Assembly: GCF_036881715.1 (NCBI RefSeq)
Contig: NZ_JBAKBF010000001.1
Span: forward strand, 124,001-188,000
DNA: 64,000 nucleotides
From: Pannonibacter anstelovis
Lineage (GTDB): Bacteria; Pseudomonadota; Alphaproteobacteria; Rhizobiales; Stappiaceae
Direction: 5' to 3'
The translations under genes were made by a program, and so were the position numbers. The stretch's first letter is position 1, and each line of letters starts with the position of its first letter. Of this stretch, positions 8,086-16,088 are shown piece by piece. The notes below the pieces were generated by a model that saw only the letters and a program-made list of their open reading frames with translations, was not told where the DNA came from and made no database searches.

Positions 8086-8278
8086 GGCGGTTCTCGTCTT
8101 CCAGAGCCTTCATCTGGCTGATCATCGAGGCGTCCATGCCCCCATACTTGGCCCGCTATTTGTAAAATGAGGCCGTGCTCATCCCGTGCTCCCGGCATAG
8201 CTCGGGAACTGGAACGCCACCTTCTGCCGGACGCAGGATGGCCATTATCTGCGGTTCGTTAAATTTGCTCGACTTCAT
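8086..8278 (-). pseudogene. IS3-family orfA transposase fragment
   Basis: The frame starts MKSSKFNEPQIMAILRPAEG and continues VPVPELCREHGMSTASFYK, the helix-turn-helix OrfA of IS3-family elements. An amber codon at 8156-8158 replaces the expected Trp of YKWRAKYGG. Reading continues RAKYGGMDASMISQMKALEDENRR and then breaks off into the ISAs1 fragment. No orfB is present, so the element is dead. Confidence 0.8.
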
Positions 8279-8365
8279 CAAAATCTCCTCGATCATAAAG
8301 CCCGGGAAAAATCTAATTTTGAAGCCCGTTAATCGCAGGCGGATTACCATCGCAGGGGGGATTGC

Positions 8366-8563
8366 CACTTAGCCTTCGAGGTGGACGACGTATTTGATCA
8401 GTGTAGCCGCTTGGCGGCGGCCGGCGTCAAAGTTGTGCGCCCGGCCGGCCCCATGGCTCACGCCTCACCCGATCGGGAAGAACCAGAAATCATCGCGTTC
8501 GTTGAAGATCCTGATGGCTACCGCATCGAGCTAGTTCAGAGCGGTGAGAAAAGACGGCGGTAA
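8366..8563 (+). pseudogene. gloA 3' fragment
   Basis: Encodes the last 65 residues of glyoxalase I (from HLAFEVDDVFDQ to the stop) without the N-terminal half or a promoter. An in-frame ATG at 8381 could give 60 residues, but it lacks half the metal ligands. It is a duplication by-product, not a functional gene. Confidence 0.88.
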
Positions 8564-8631
8564 AGATGGGGGTAGCTGCCGATGACCGCTGTTTCGCATC
8601 AGTGTGTTGAAGAGGCAGCCTCAGGCTAGGC
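8366..8631 (+). repeat. Direct repeat A, second copy (gloA 3' end)
   Basis: Second copy of the 266-bp segment at 4605-4870. It starts immediately after the IS3 fragment's flank. Most substitutions relative to the first copy lie after position 8500, near the stop codon. Confidence 0.95.
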
Positions 8632-8839
8632 GGCAGGGGGGGCGGACGCCGGCGCTTGATCTGCCTGAACCTGGTGCAGAAAAGCCAAAAGCCGGAGGAG
8701 CGGGCGGCAGCTGATCCAGCCCCGCCCAATCAATCTTATACCAAGCCTGCCGATGCCGGCGCATGGCGCTATGAAATTGCTCATACGCCGCACGGGCTTG
8801 ACCACCACTCAATGAACCCAAGCTCATTGAGCGGTGTTA
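8632..8839. other. Unassigned stretch after repeat copy 2
   Basis: A 68-codon - strand frame begins MSLGSLSGGQARAAYEQF, but I cannot match it to a family. It runs back into the repeat and lacks a clear ribosome binding site. It may be another fragment of mobile DNA. Confidence 0.3.
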
Positions 8840-8986
8840 TCAGCTCTTGCTGGCGCCCAGTTTCGGGAAGGGGCTGGCGCCGGGTTTGTTGCTGTTGGCG
8901 AAGGGGACGGGGGCTGCTTTTGCGGCGGTCTTGTCCTGCTTCGGCTTTCTGATTTCGCGCGTGCTGCGCTTCTGACCCTTAGCCAT
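8840..8986 (-). CDS. Small basic hypothetical protein (48 aa)
   Basis: Reads MAKGQKRSTREIRKPKQDK then an Ala/Pro/Ser-rich tail ending KLGASKS. It is strongly basic and probably disordered. AAAGGA lies 8 bases before the ATG. Its start overlaps the end of the upstream 101-residue gene by 8 bp, so the two are likely cotranslated. Short proteins beginning MAKGQ..R..RKPK occur in Hyphomicrobiales from memory; the function is unknown. Confidence 0.65.
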   Translation of the reverse strand: MAKGQKRSTREIRKPKQDKTAAKAAPVPFANSNKPGASPFPKLGASKS

Positions 8987-9284
8987 GACGGAATGTCCTT
9001 TCAAGAAGAGAGCTGTCTGCGCTGCCGGAGGCCGGGCCTGCCGGAACGAGCGTATCCTGTGATGCGACCCGCTCGTGACGTTCGTCCTCGCTGCGGATGC
9101 GGTATTTCGGCGTGTCGCCCTCGATCGGCAGACGGCCGGTGATGCGGTAGATGCCGGCAGCATGCAGCCGCTCCATGGATCCGCCGTTCAGCCGGACATC
9201 CTGCCCGACCTTGAAGAGATAAGCCGGCGCGTCATGGCTGACGGGGCGGGGCGCAGGGCGGCGGGGACGGGCAGTGGTGGTCAT
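8979..9284 (-). CDS. Small hypothetical protein (101 aa)
   Basis: After a Pro/Arg-rich start (MTTTARPRRPAPRP) comes a compact segment (about 20-80) of alternating hydrophobic residues: FKVGQDVRLNGG, GIYRITGRLP and YRIRSEDERHERVASQDTL. This looks like a small beta-barrel (SH3/KOW-like). Similar YRIR.xDExxERV proteins are known in alphaproteobacteria without function. AAGGAC precedes the ATG. Its last 8 bases overlap the start of the 48-residue gene. Confidence 0.65.
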   Translation of the reverse strand: MTTTARPRRPAPRPVSHDAPAYLFKVGQDVRLNGGSMERLHAAGIYRITGRLPIEGDTPKYRIRSEDERHERVASQDTLVPAGPASGSADSSLLERTFRHG

Positions 9285-10118
9285 GGCTCGTTGGGTCCTT
9301 TGTCAGGTGATCCGGAACGGCAGGAGGGACTGTTCCAAAAAAGTCCGGCTTATCTTCAGGTCAGCGCCTGCGCGCCTTGAGAGCCCGTCTCTGCGCCGCA
9401 GAGCATTGGCGGGCTTGGGTCCTTCACGGGCCTGAACAAGCGCCGGTCAGCCAGGCTTTCCAGCATCTGCCCGGCAGCTTGCCGGATTCTGGCCGGAGGC
9501 TGGATCAAGCGCCGAGGCATTGAGCCTTGACGGCATGTTTGCCGCGCGGCGCTGCAACCGAAGAAGCTTTCAGCTGCGCCGTTCCCCGGTCACGGGCGTC
9601 AGTCCGGTCTCCCGCCAGGCAAGGCAAAAGCGCAGGCATATGCGCACATCGTCAAACGCAGTCCGGCAGCGGCGCAGGTCACAGAGCAGAGTGTCTATCT
9701 GAAGGCGAGGCTTCCGGACGGCCCGGATGCCGGATTGGCGAGTGCCATTCCAGGCCGGAACGCTGTCTGTCTGCCAGTACATCCGTGGTCAGCGCAGAAA
9801 AATTTTCCGGTCCTGAAGCCGGTTCCCCGAATGCGCCACAAGGCGCGTCCAGTCACCGGAATTTGAGAAAACATAGCAAGGCATTTGCATCGCAAAGCCA
9901 TATCCATCAAATCAGCAAAAACAATATGCGCTGATATCGCCTGAATAGCAAGGACCTTGCCGTTTTTATTTGAATGGCAAAAGAAAAAACGGAAAATCCT
10001 GTCTGAAAAAACAACAGAAGTCTGCGTCTTTCGGATCTGAAAATCTTCACTACCGAACGCGCTATACAGCCCTCCGAAGCACAAGGCGAGGTGCTCCGGA
10101 GAGGTTGCAGCGTTCTTT
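9285..10118. other. 834-bp stretch without a supportable gene
   Basis: The left half is GC-rich and has only Ser/Arg/Cys-rich frames without start signals. The right part (about 9880-10080) is clearly AT-richer. It contains an 8-bp inverted repeat CCGTTTTT / AAAAACGG (9960-9967 and 9985-9992), which could be a terminator-like or regulatory element, or an uncharacterised small RNA. I see no promoter strong enough to call one. Confidence 0.4.
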
Positions 10119-11015
10119 TTAAGCTACCCGCTCCGGCCATGTAGCCATGGCGGCGAGGACTTCTTCGCGGGTCGGCATGCTGGCTTCGTTGCCAAGGTGC
10201 TGGATGGCGTGGGCCGAGGCGGCGCGGGCGAAGCGGAAGTGGTCTTCCCAGCTGCCTTCCGGGTTCTGCAGATAGGCCGCCACATAGGCGCCGTGGAATG
10301 TGTCACCGGCCCCGTTGGTGTCGACGACCTTTTCCTTCGGCACGGCGAGGGACGGCATGTGCTGCACCGGGCCATCGCCCTCGTACCAGTAGAGCCCGCG
10401 GTGCCCGGCAGTGACACCGCCCACGGGGCAGCCATGGGCGCGCAGATAGGCGAGCGTGCCGGGAATATCGAGATTCAGCTGTTCGCAGAACCGCTCCGAA
10501 ACGATGGGCACGTCGATGAACCGCAAAAGCTCATCGGTGTTCTGCCGCACAGCACCGCCATCGAGCGAGGTGAGGATGCCTGCTTCCCGGCAGGTCCTTG
10601 CATAATGAAGCGCTGCATCTGGCATGTGCCCGTCCAGATGCAGCGCCTTGCAGCCATTGAGGTTCAGCGGCGGGAAGGGATGCAGGAAGTCATTGTCGCG
10701 GCAGCGCACGATGGCGCGCTTGCCATCATGCGGCATGATGAAGGAGAGGGAGGATTCACGCACCTTGCGCCCATGTACCGAAATGCCGTAGCGCGCGGCC
10801 ATGTCGAGGAACATGCGGGCGAGCCAGTCATCGGCAAGCGAACACAGAAGATCGGGTGCCAGTCCCAGCTTGGCGCAGCAGAAGGCGGCCGTGACCGCAT
10901 TGCCGCCGAAGCTGACTGCATAGTCCTGCGCGATGGCTTTCTCATCGCCGGTGGGGATCTGATCGGCCAGGAAGGTGATGTCGATATAGGCCTGCCCGAT
11001 GAAAAGTGCCTTCAT
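10119..11015 (-). CDS. PfkB-family carbohydrate kinase
   Basis: A 298-residue ribokinase-like kinase. The N-terminal signature region SFGGNAVTAAFCCAKLG is at about 35-50. The C-terminal ATP/anion-hole motif DTNGAGDTFHGAY is at about 240, with the catalytic Asp of GAGD. The start MKALFIGQAYIDITF has GGGAGG upstream, so the extra 14 residues of the longer frame are not used. The sugar or nucleoside substrate is not predictable. It has no operon partner and is divergent from the EAL gene. Confidence 0.88.
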   Translation of the reverse strand: MKALFIGQAYIDITFLADQIPTGDEKAIAQDYAVSFGGNAVTAAFCCAKLGLAPDLLCSLADDWLARMFLDMAARYGISVHGRKVRESSLSFIMPHDGKRAIVRCRDNDFLHPFPPLNLNGCKALHLDGHMPDAALHYARTCREAGILTSLDGGAVRQNTDELLRFIDVPIVSERFCEQLNLDIPGTLAYLRAHGCPVGGVTAGHRGLYWYEGDGPVQHMPSLAVPKEKVVDTNGAGDTFHGAYVAAYLQNPEGSWEDHFRFARAASAHAIQHLGNEASMPTREEVLAAMATWPERVA

Positions 11016-11139
11016 AGTGTCCGCCTCCCGGCAGTAAATCCGCTGCGTCCGGCACATACGGCCGCATATGGAGTGTTCAGTTCTTTTTTACTGGCCTGTA
11101 CCATTGTGGTCAGCAACCCCTCGGGAATCAGGCCGCGCA

Positions 11140-12732
11140 ATGACACGACGCTACATGATCTTTATCAGGGCTGTCTTTGTCGCCTTGATGCTGGCACTGG
11201 CGCCGCTTGTCGCAGCCAATTTCATCCTCGACAACTACGCCATTACGAACGCGCGCACCGAACTGGAGGCGATGGCCAAGCGCTATGTGATGCGTGGCGA
11301 GTTCGCAATCAATGATGCGGTGACCACGCTGCAGCGTCTTGAACGCAGCTCGGCCACAAGCTGTTCACGCGAAGACCGGCAGATGCTTCTGGCCGCAGTC
11401 GGGCAGCTTGGGTTTCTGCAGCGCATCGGCCTTGTCGACCGCAATGGCGTGCGCATGTGTGTTGTGCCTGATGGCCAGATCAACGGAGAAGCGATCCTGC
11501 CGGCCGCCAAGCAGGATGCGCCGCTGGTGGGCATCGGCGTAATGGGTGTGCAGTTTCTTGGCACCCATGTTGCCATTGTCAGTTGGGACCTGATGAACTC
11601 CACCCGCCTGTTTGCCGAGATATCACCGGCAGCGATTGCGATTGATCCGGGGCCGGAATATCTGCGCGCCTTCCGGCGTGCCGAATTGCGCCTCGGCAAC
11701 GATGTGCCCTGGTTCTCGACCGGCGGCTTCAGCTCCGAGCTTCTGGAAAGTGACGAGATCCTGACGGTCGAGGTGCGCTCGGACCGCTATCCGCTGAAAT
11801 CCATCATCGCGGTGCCACGCTCTGCCGCCATCAGTCTGGTTGCCGGGCTCAAGATGGTAGTGGCCGTGGTTTGTGCTGGGCTGGCCATCATCTTCATTGC
11901 AATCGGTGTTTGGTTCTCCTGGCGGCCTGACCGGGATGCGGATGACGAATTTGCTGCCGCCATCCGGCGCAAGGAGTTCATTCCGTACTACCAGCCGGTC
12001 ATGGATATCGAAACCGGAAGCCTGCGCGGCTGCGAGGTGCTGATGCGCTGGCGTAACCGCGACGGCACACTGGTTCCGCCGGCACAGTTCATGCCTTACG
12101 CAGAGAGCACCGGGCATATCTTTGAAATGACCCGCATCATGATGCGGGAGACTGTCCGCGAGGTTGGGCCGCTCTATTCGGAACATCCGGATCTGAAGCT
12201 CTCGATCAACCTGTTCGCAGGGCACTTCAATGACCGGCGGATCATCGACGATATCAAGGAAATCTACGGCAATTCCGCCATCGCCTATCAGCAGCTTGTG
12301 GTGGAAGTGACCGAGCGCATGCCGCTTGAGGATCTGGAGCTGGCCCGCAAGCTGATCGCCGAGATCCAGGCCCTTGGCGTGCGTGTGGCACTGGATGACG
12401 TGGGCACCGGCCATGGCGGCATGGCCTATCTGCAGAAACTGGGCATCGACATCATCAAGATCGACAAGATGTTCATCGATGCCATCGGCACGGATGACAG
12501 CTCCACCACGATTGTGGACTCCATGGTGGAACTCGCCGACAACCTGGGCATGGGCATCATCGCCGAAGGCGTTGAGAAGGTCGAGCAGGTGGAGCGCCTG
12601 CGCGAGCTGGGCGTGACGGCGGCACAAGGATATCTCTTCGCGCCGCCGCTGCCCGGCAAACTCTATATCGAGCTCGCTCAGGCATTGACGGGCGAGCGCG
12701 ATGAGACCGGGGAGTCTGCAGAAGCGGCCTGA
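11140..12732 (+). CDS. CSS-motif sensor EAL-domain c-di-GMP phosphodiesterase
   Basis: A 530-residue membrane protein from MTRRYMIFIR; an in-frame ATG at 11068 would add 24 residues. TM1 is about residues 8-28. A periplasmic CSS domain follows, with Cys in ATSCSRED and RMCVV, the pair that forms a redox-sensing disulfide in the family. TM2 is about 235-262, then a cytoplasmic EAL domain (270-520). Catalytic features are present: EVL at Glu299, DDVGTGHGG, KIDKMFI and EGVE. There is no GGDEF domain, so it should degrade c-di-GMP under periplasmic redox control. Its 3' end overlaps the convergent nrdJ-like gene by 55 bp. Confidence 0.9.
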   Translation: MTRRYMIFIRAVFVALMLALAPLVAANFILDNYAITNARTELEAMAKRYVMRGEFAINDAVTTLQRLERSSATSCSREDRQMLLAAVGQLGFLQRIGLVDRNGVRMCVVPDGQINGEAILPAAKQDAPLVGIGVMGVQFLGTHVAIVSWDLMNSTRLFAEISPAAIAIDPGPEYLRAFRRAELRLGNDVPWFSTGGFSSELLESDEILTVEVRSDRYPLKSIIAVPRSAAISLVAGLKMVVAVVCAGLAIIFIAIGVWFSWRPDRDADDEFAAAIRRKEFIPYYQPVMDIETGSLRGCEVLMRWRNRDGTLVPPAQFMPYAESTGHIFEMTRIMMRETVREVGPLYSEHPDLKLSINLFAGHFNDRRIIDDIKEIYGNSAIAYQQLVVEVTERMPLEDLELARKLIAEIQALGVRVALDDVGTGHGGMAYLQKLGIDIIKIDKMFIDAIGTDDSSTTIVDSMVELADNLGMGIIAEGVEKVEQVERLRELGVTAAQGYLFAPPLPGKLYIELAQALTGERDETGESAEAA

Positions 12733-15611
12733 CCCCTTGAGGGCTGGCCTGTGGGATCTTCGGGCATCATTTGCCGTTCCGCCTTGCTGTGGCCTGTGCT
12801 CACGGCCGGAAGCTGGTCCAGGCTGCCCGCCGACAGGGGTTGCGACAGCTTGGATCCATCCCGGTAGATCGCAATGGCCTTGAGGCCCAATTCCCACGCC
12901 TTGAGAAACGCAGCGGCACAATCGGCGACAGAGGCGTTGCGCGGCATATTGACCGTCTTGGAGATGGCGCCGGAGAGGAAGGGCTGCACGGCGGCCATCA
13001 TCATCAGGTGCCCCTCCAGGCTGAGGGCGCGCTTGCCCCTGGGGCCGCAAGGCGTCGCGCAGTCAAACACCGGCAAATGCTGCGGGTCCAGATCTGCAGC
13101 CCCCTCGATGGTCAGTGCGCCACAGGCATGGGCATTGGCCGCTTCGATTTCTTCCGGCAGGTATCCCAGCCAGTTCAGCAGGTCGAATCCCGGCTGTTCC
13201 ATTTCTGCTGCCGTGATCCTGAGGCAGCCGGTCAGTTCCTCCTCGCCGGTTGTCCACTGGTTCACGGCATCCCGGATGTGGCTGGCTCCCTGCACCGCAG
13301 CCTCAATTCTTGCAAGACAGACACCGGTCAGCCCCCGCTGGCGCAGGCTATCCAGATTGACACCCGGCGCGTCCTTGAGCGACCCGTGCCCCACGATGTG
13401 CTGGACGATACGCGTGACGGCATTCTCGCCATATCCCAGGCTGTGCAGTGCCTTCGGCACCATGGCGTTGATGATCTTGAAGAAACCGCCACCCGCCAAT
13501 GTCTTGAACTTGACGAGAGCAAAGTCCGGCTCGATGCCCGTCGTGCTGCAGTCCATCACCAGCCCGGTTGTTCCGGTTGGGGCCAGCAGCGAGACCTGTG
13601 CATTGCGCCAGCCGAAGCGCCGGCCAAGCTCAAGCGCCCGGTCGAAGGCCTTGGCCGCAGCTGTGGCAAGGTCCGTATCCGGGCACATGTCAAAACCGGC
13701 AGAGTAGGGCGGCCGGCACAATCCATCATAGTGTGCCGGATCGCTCTCGCCCCTGGCGCAGGCTGCATGGTTTTGCAGCACCCGTTCCATGGACTGGCGG
13801 TTTTCGGCCAAGGCAGGGAAGGGCCCAAGATCTCTGGCAAGCTCCGCCGATGTTTCATAGGCCGTGCCGGTCAGCACGGCGGTGAGCGCGGCCGCAAGGC
13901 TGCGCGCGGCGGAACCGTCATAGGGCAGGCCGAGCGACATGATGAGCCCTCCCAGGTTGGCAAAGCCGAGCCCCAGCGGCCGGTGCTGCAGTGTGTTATG
14001 CGCCACCGCACGGGAAGGATATTGCGCCATGGTGGTGGAGATATCGAGGCTGACCGTCCAGAGCCTCACCGCATGGCGGAACCGCTCAAGACAGAGCTCA
14101 CCATTCTCCTTGATGAATGCGAGGAGGTTGAGGGAGGCAAGCACACAGGCCGTGTCGTCCACAAACATGAATTCGGAACAGGAGTTCGAGCCATTGATGC
14201 GGCCCGAAGCCGGGCATGTGTGCCAGCCGTTGATGGTGGTATCGAACTGCAGTCCTGGATCTGCTGATGTCCATGCCGCGCGGGCAATCCGCTGCCAGAG
14301 CGCTTCGGCCCTGATGCTGCGGCCCGTTCCGGCGGGTGCCGCCGGGGGCCGGCGCGGAGACAGGTGCCATTCGCCACCGATCTCCAGGGCTTTCAGGAAA
14401 CTGTCCGGGATCCGGACAGAGTTATTCGCATTCTGTCCGGAGACAGTTCGGTAGGCTTCCGAGTCCCAGTTGATGTCGTAGGTTTTCAGCTCGGGAAGCT
14501 CGTGGCCCTGTGAGGCGCTGCGCAGAATACGGTCGATGAAACTGTCAGGAATCTGAGCTTCGCGCGCGTCCTGAATGGCTGCGTCGAGCTCTGTCTTGAA
14601 CCGCTCGCCCGTGGTGTGATGGCCGCTGATGGCTCTGACCAGCGAAATGATCCGGTTGAGGCACTGCCTGGCCAGCTGGGAACCGGAGACGAGCGCAGCG
14701 ACCTTTTCTTCCTCGGCCACTTTCCAGTCTATGAAGGCTTCAATATCCGGATGGTCTGCATCCACAACGACCATCTTGGCTGCGGCGCGGGTCGTGCTGC
14801 CAAGTCTCAGTGATCCGGCAGCCACGTCTCCGACCTTGAGAAAGGACAGCAGCCCGGCCGAGCGGCCGCCATGGTCCAGCGGTTCTCCGGCGCTGCGCAG
14901 ACGTGAAAAGTTGGAACCGGTTCCAGAGCCATATTTGAACAGCCGTGCCTCCCGGACCCAAAGGTCCATGATGCCGTTCTCATTGACCAGATCATCTTCC
15001 ACCGAGAGGATGACGCTGGCATGGGCCTGAGGGTGCTCATAGGCATTGCGGGAGGGTATGATTTTGCCGGAAACGTGGTCGCCGTACCAGTGGCCCTGCG
15101 CGGCTCCTTCGATGCCATAGGCCCAGAAAAGACCTGTATTGAACCATTGCGGCGAGTTCGGAGCGGCAGCCTGAAGCGCCATCATGGCGCGCATCTCATC
15201 GAAAAAAGCGCCGGCGTCATCTTCGCTGTCAAAGGTACCGGTCTTCCAGCCCCAATAGGTCCAGGCTCCAGCGAGCCTGTCAAAGACCTGCCGTGCCGAG
15301 GTCTCCGGCCCGTATCGCGCATCTTCCGGGAGAGCCTGGAGCGCGGCTTCGTCGGGGACAGAACGCTGCAGCCAGACCGGCACACCGTCCTCGGGTACTT
15401 TTTTCAGACGGGCAGCAACACCTGTCTTGCGGAAATATTTCTGGCACAGCACATCCGCAGCCACCTGTGAAAAGCGCTCCGGCACTTCAGATACCGGCTG
15501 CCGCGACAGAACCTTGCCTCCCTGTGTGCGGACTTCGCTCTGGTGCGAACGGAAACGAATGCCCCAATATGCCGGCGTTCCGGCTTTGGTGAAAAGTCGG
15601 TTGATACGCAT
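12678..15611 (-). CDS. nrdJ: Class II (adenosylcobalamin-dependent) ribonucleotide reductase, divergent and short
   Basis: 977 residues, starting MRINRLFTKAGTPAYW as in alphaproteobacterial NrdJ. The core is preserved: substrate and loop segments, the radical site N476-x-Cys478-x-E480, Cys489 in DDTACVLASLNL, and the C-terminal barrel up to AIYRDGSKLSQPLS. Two parts expected for turnover are missing. Ser199 stands where the family has the redox Cys of PxxHACFIQSV. The protein also ends about 55 residues after SQPLS, lacking the roughly 250-residue C-terminal region with its Cys pairs. No nrdJb-like partner lies nearby. I see no cobalamin riboswitch upstream. It may be a repurposed or decaying paralog. 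Confidence 0.9.
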   Translation of the reverse strand: MRINRLFTKAGTPAYWGIRFRSHQSEVRTQGGKVLSRQPVSEVPERFSQVAADVLCQKYFRKTGVAARLKKVPEDGVPVWLQRSVPDEAALQALPEDARYGPETSARQVFDRLAGAWTYWGWKTGTFDSEDDAGAFFDEMRAMMALQAAAPNSPQWFNTGLFWAYGIEGAAQGHWYGDHVSGKIIPSRNAYEHPQAHASVILSVEDDLVNENGIMDLWVREARLFKYGSGTGSNFSRLRSAGEPLDHGGRSAGLLSFLKVGDVAAGSLRLGSTTRAAAKMVVVDADHPDIEAFIDWKVAEEEKVAALVSGSQLARQCLNRIISLVRAISGHHTTGERFKTELDAAIQDAREAQIPDSFIDRILRSASQGHELPELKTYDINWDSEAYRTVSGQNANNSVRIPDSFLKALEIGGEWHLSPRRPPAAPAGTGRSIRAEALWQRIARAAWTSADPGLQFDTTINGWHTCPASGRINGSNSCSEFMFVDDTACVLASLNLLAFIKENGELCLERFRHAVRLWTVSLDISTTMAQYPSRAVAHNTLQHRPLGLGFANLGGLIMSLGLPYDGSAARSLAAALTAVLTGTAYETSAELARDLGPFPALAENRQSMERVLQNHAACARGESDPAHYDGLCRPPYSAGFDMCPDTDLATAAAKAFDRALELGRRFGWRNAQVSLLAPTGTTGLVMDCSTTGIEPDFALVKFKTLAGGGFFKIINAMVPKALHSLGYGENAVTRIVQHIVGHGSLKDAPGVNLDSLRQRGLTGVCLARIEAAVQGASHIRDAVNQWTTGEEELTGCLRITAAEMEQPGFDLLNWLGYLPEEIEAANAHACGALTIEGAADLDPQHLPVFDCATPCGPRGKRALSLEGHLMMMAAVQPFLSGAISKTVNMPRNASVADCAAAFLKAWELGLKAIAIYRDGSKLSQPLSAGSLDQLPAVSTGHSKAERQMMPEDPTGQPSRGQAASADSPVSSRSPVNA

Positions 15612-16078
15612 TTGGCCCTCGCAAACGCATTTGAATGAGGTGCTGATCTGTAAGCGGCTGGTTCAGTTGCCGAACGAGCGCTGTTGTGATCTGAATTTTA
15701 ACAAAATATTAATCGTTCGAAAGTGGGTAATACATCTTTCGATTCAATCCTGAGAAGAATGGAAGTTGAAGTTTTTATCTGTGAGTGACATCTGTCCTTG
15801 CAAGATATTGATTATCCGTGATCTGCCGCGAATTAATCATGTTCTGAATATGCGCAGGGATATCTGCCAAGATACGGTTCGGGATCTGACGCGCCTGAGC
15901 GGCCAGGAGGTTGCGCACCTATAAATTGCACATTTCCAGATTTTCTGTAGGACGTGCTATGCTCCTCCATCGGTCTTGGCCTTGACGCCGCAATACCGGT
16001 CAGGGCAAAAGCGAAGCAGTTTAATGAAGCCTGGTTAGGAGAGAGCCATATGGCTTCAAGTGTCAGGAGTGGCCGGGC
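15612..16078. other. Intergenic region between nrdJ and the flaA1-type gene
   Basis: 467 bp, AT-richer than its surroundings (for example around 15695-15830). It contains the divergent promoters of two genes. I see no riboswitch, tRNA or other RNA. A 12-codon frame with a strong ribosome binding site lies at its right end and is listed separately. Confidence 0.45.
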
Positions 16079-16088
16079 GTGGTGTTGA
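16050..16088 (+). promoter_or_regulatory. Short upstream ORF overlapping the flaA1-type start
   Basis: ATG at 16050 with AGGAGAG 6 bases upstream encodes 12 residues (MASSVRSGRAWC) and stops at 16086-16088, overlapping the main gene's GTG start by 10 bp. The arrangement would couple translation of the main gene to the leader. It could also be chance. Confidence 0.35.

Noticed and set aside
15427..15753. A 108-codon + strand frame over the nrdJ start and promoter
   Set aside because: Mostly antisense to nrdJ, Cys/Arg-rich, with no ribosome binding site.
15612..15760. Cobalamin riboswitch in front of the B12-dependent reductase
   Set aside because: No B12-box-like GCCACTG or suitable stem pattern was seen on the transcript strand.
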